A stretch of 15,060 nt of DNA from Alphaproteobacteria bacterium. GTDB taxonomy: Bacteria > Pseudomonadota > Alphaproteobacteria > DSM-16000 > Inquilinaceae. Below, in pieces: positions 14,922-15,060 of this stretch. The stretch is from contig JAJUFW010000013.1 of the NCBI GenBank assembly GCA_029263555.1, forward strand, positions 1-15,060. Reading direction: 5' to 3'. Position numbers and translations under genes: made by a program. The notes under the pieces are model-generated. The model was not told the origin of the DNA, made no database searches, and was given only the letters and a program-made list of their open reading frames with translations. Position 1 is the stretch's first letter, and each line of letters starts with the position of its first letter.

Positions 14922-15060
14922 TCAGGCGGGCTGCGCCGCCTGCCTCAGTTCCCGGACCTGCGCTTCGCTCAGGTTCAGCCGCGCAGCCAGATAGTCGAGA
15001 TAGGAGCGCTCTGCCGGGCTGTCCGGTTCGATGGCCATCTCGGAGGCCAGATAGACCTGC
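14922..15060 (-). CDS. DUF533/TerB-like protein, C-terminal fragment
   Basis: A minus-strand frame enters from the right edge of the window and stops at TGA 14922-14924, giving 45 residues. The segment QVYLASEMAIEPDSPAERSYLDYLAARLNLS is the conserved end of DUF533 (YebE-type, TerB-like helical) proteins, which are inner-membrane-associated proteins of unknown function, often with an N-terminal low-complexity region. Only the last part is visible, so length and integrity cannot be judged. A short perfect hairpin, CCCCTG/CAGGGG (14903-14908/14912-14917), follows the stop. It is convergent with the His-rich gene and the candidate RNA. Confidence 0.75.
   Translation of the reverse strand, partial: QVYLASEMAIEPDSPAERSYLDYLAARLNLSEAQVRELRQAAQPA

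Noticed and set aside
14632..14994. A 120-residue plus-strand frame over the candidate RNA and terminator
   Set aside because: Arg/Ser/Gly/Ala low complexity, crosses a textbook terminator, and overlaps both the His-rich gene and the minus-strand DUF533 end.

Overview
The window is a GC-rich chromosomal segment with tightly packed genes, ATGA-type overlaps and strong third-position GC. The gene content points to an alphaproteobacterium, most likely of the Rhodospirillales type: a DUF2336 protein, a PHA-type phasin, a ClpS-ClpA pair, a FemAB-like/DUF482 protein next to a RidA protein, and an MCE transporter with a PqiC-like lipoprotein. This placement is inferred from gene content; no rRNA or other phylogenetic marker is present. 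I see no insertion sequence, prophage, CRISPR array, tRNA or rRNA.

Layout, left to right. (1) Positions 1-1977, plus strand: the C-terminus of an MCE/MlaD-type lipid-transport protein, overlapped by its PqiC-like lipoprotein, then a TAXI-type periplasmic binding protein with no TRAP permease beside it. (2) 2093-3439: a DUF2336 protein behind a strong ribosome-binding site, convergent with a small GTG-started gene. The two stop codons lie in the arms of one hairpin. (3) 3665-6198: a Mak-type ROK fructokinase, convergent with a secreted D,D-carboxypeptidase that carries a C-terminal SPOR domain. (4) 6344-7757: an unrecognised cysteine-containing lipoprotein, then a phasin with its own promoter, a cluster of TGCA motifs and a strong hairpin terminator. 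(5) 7948-10699: clpS and clpA (the N-degron proteolysis adaptor and unfoldase), closed by a clear intrinsic terminator. (6) 10724-11835: a guanine deaminase and a DUF925 nucleotidyltransferase, probably one operon. (7) 11866-13636, minus strand: a RidA-family protein and a FemAB-like acyltransferase. (8) 13637-15060: a divergent intergenic region with an extragenic palindrome, a small lipoprotein, a histidine-rich exported peptide, a highly structured non-coding stretch ending in an intrinsic terminator, and the C-terminus of a DUF533/TerB-like protein on the minus strand.

Most genes are core housekeeping or envelope functions: lipid trafficking, peptidoglycan trimming, polymer-granule coating, regulated proteolysis, purine salvage and removal of reactive imines. 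No large undescribed multi-gene system is evident. The most unusual signal is the 14702-14838 stretch. It can fold into a closed three-way-junction-like RNA with two GGCC-containing loops, immediately followed by a hairpin and six T. It is best treated as a candidate small RNA or structured 3' UTR. Next in interest are the TGCA cluster and the duplicated terminator arm around the phasin gene, the TAXI protein joined to the MCE operon, and the His-rich exported peptide.
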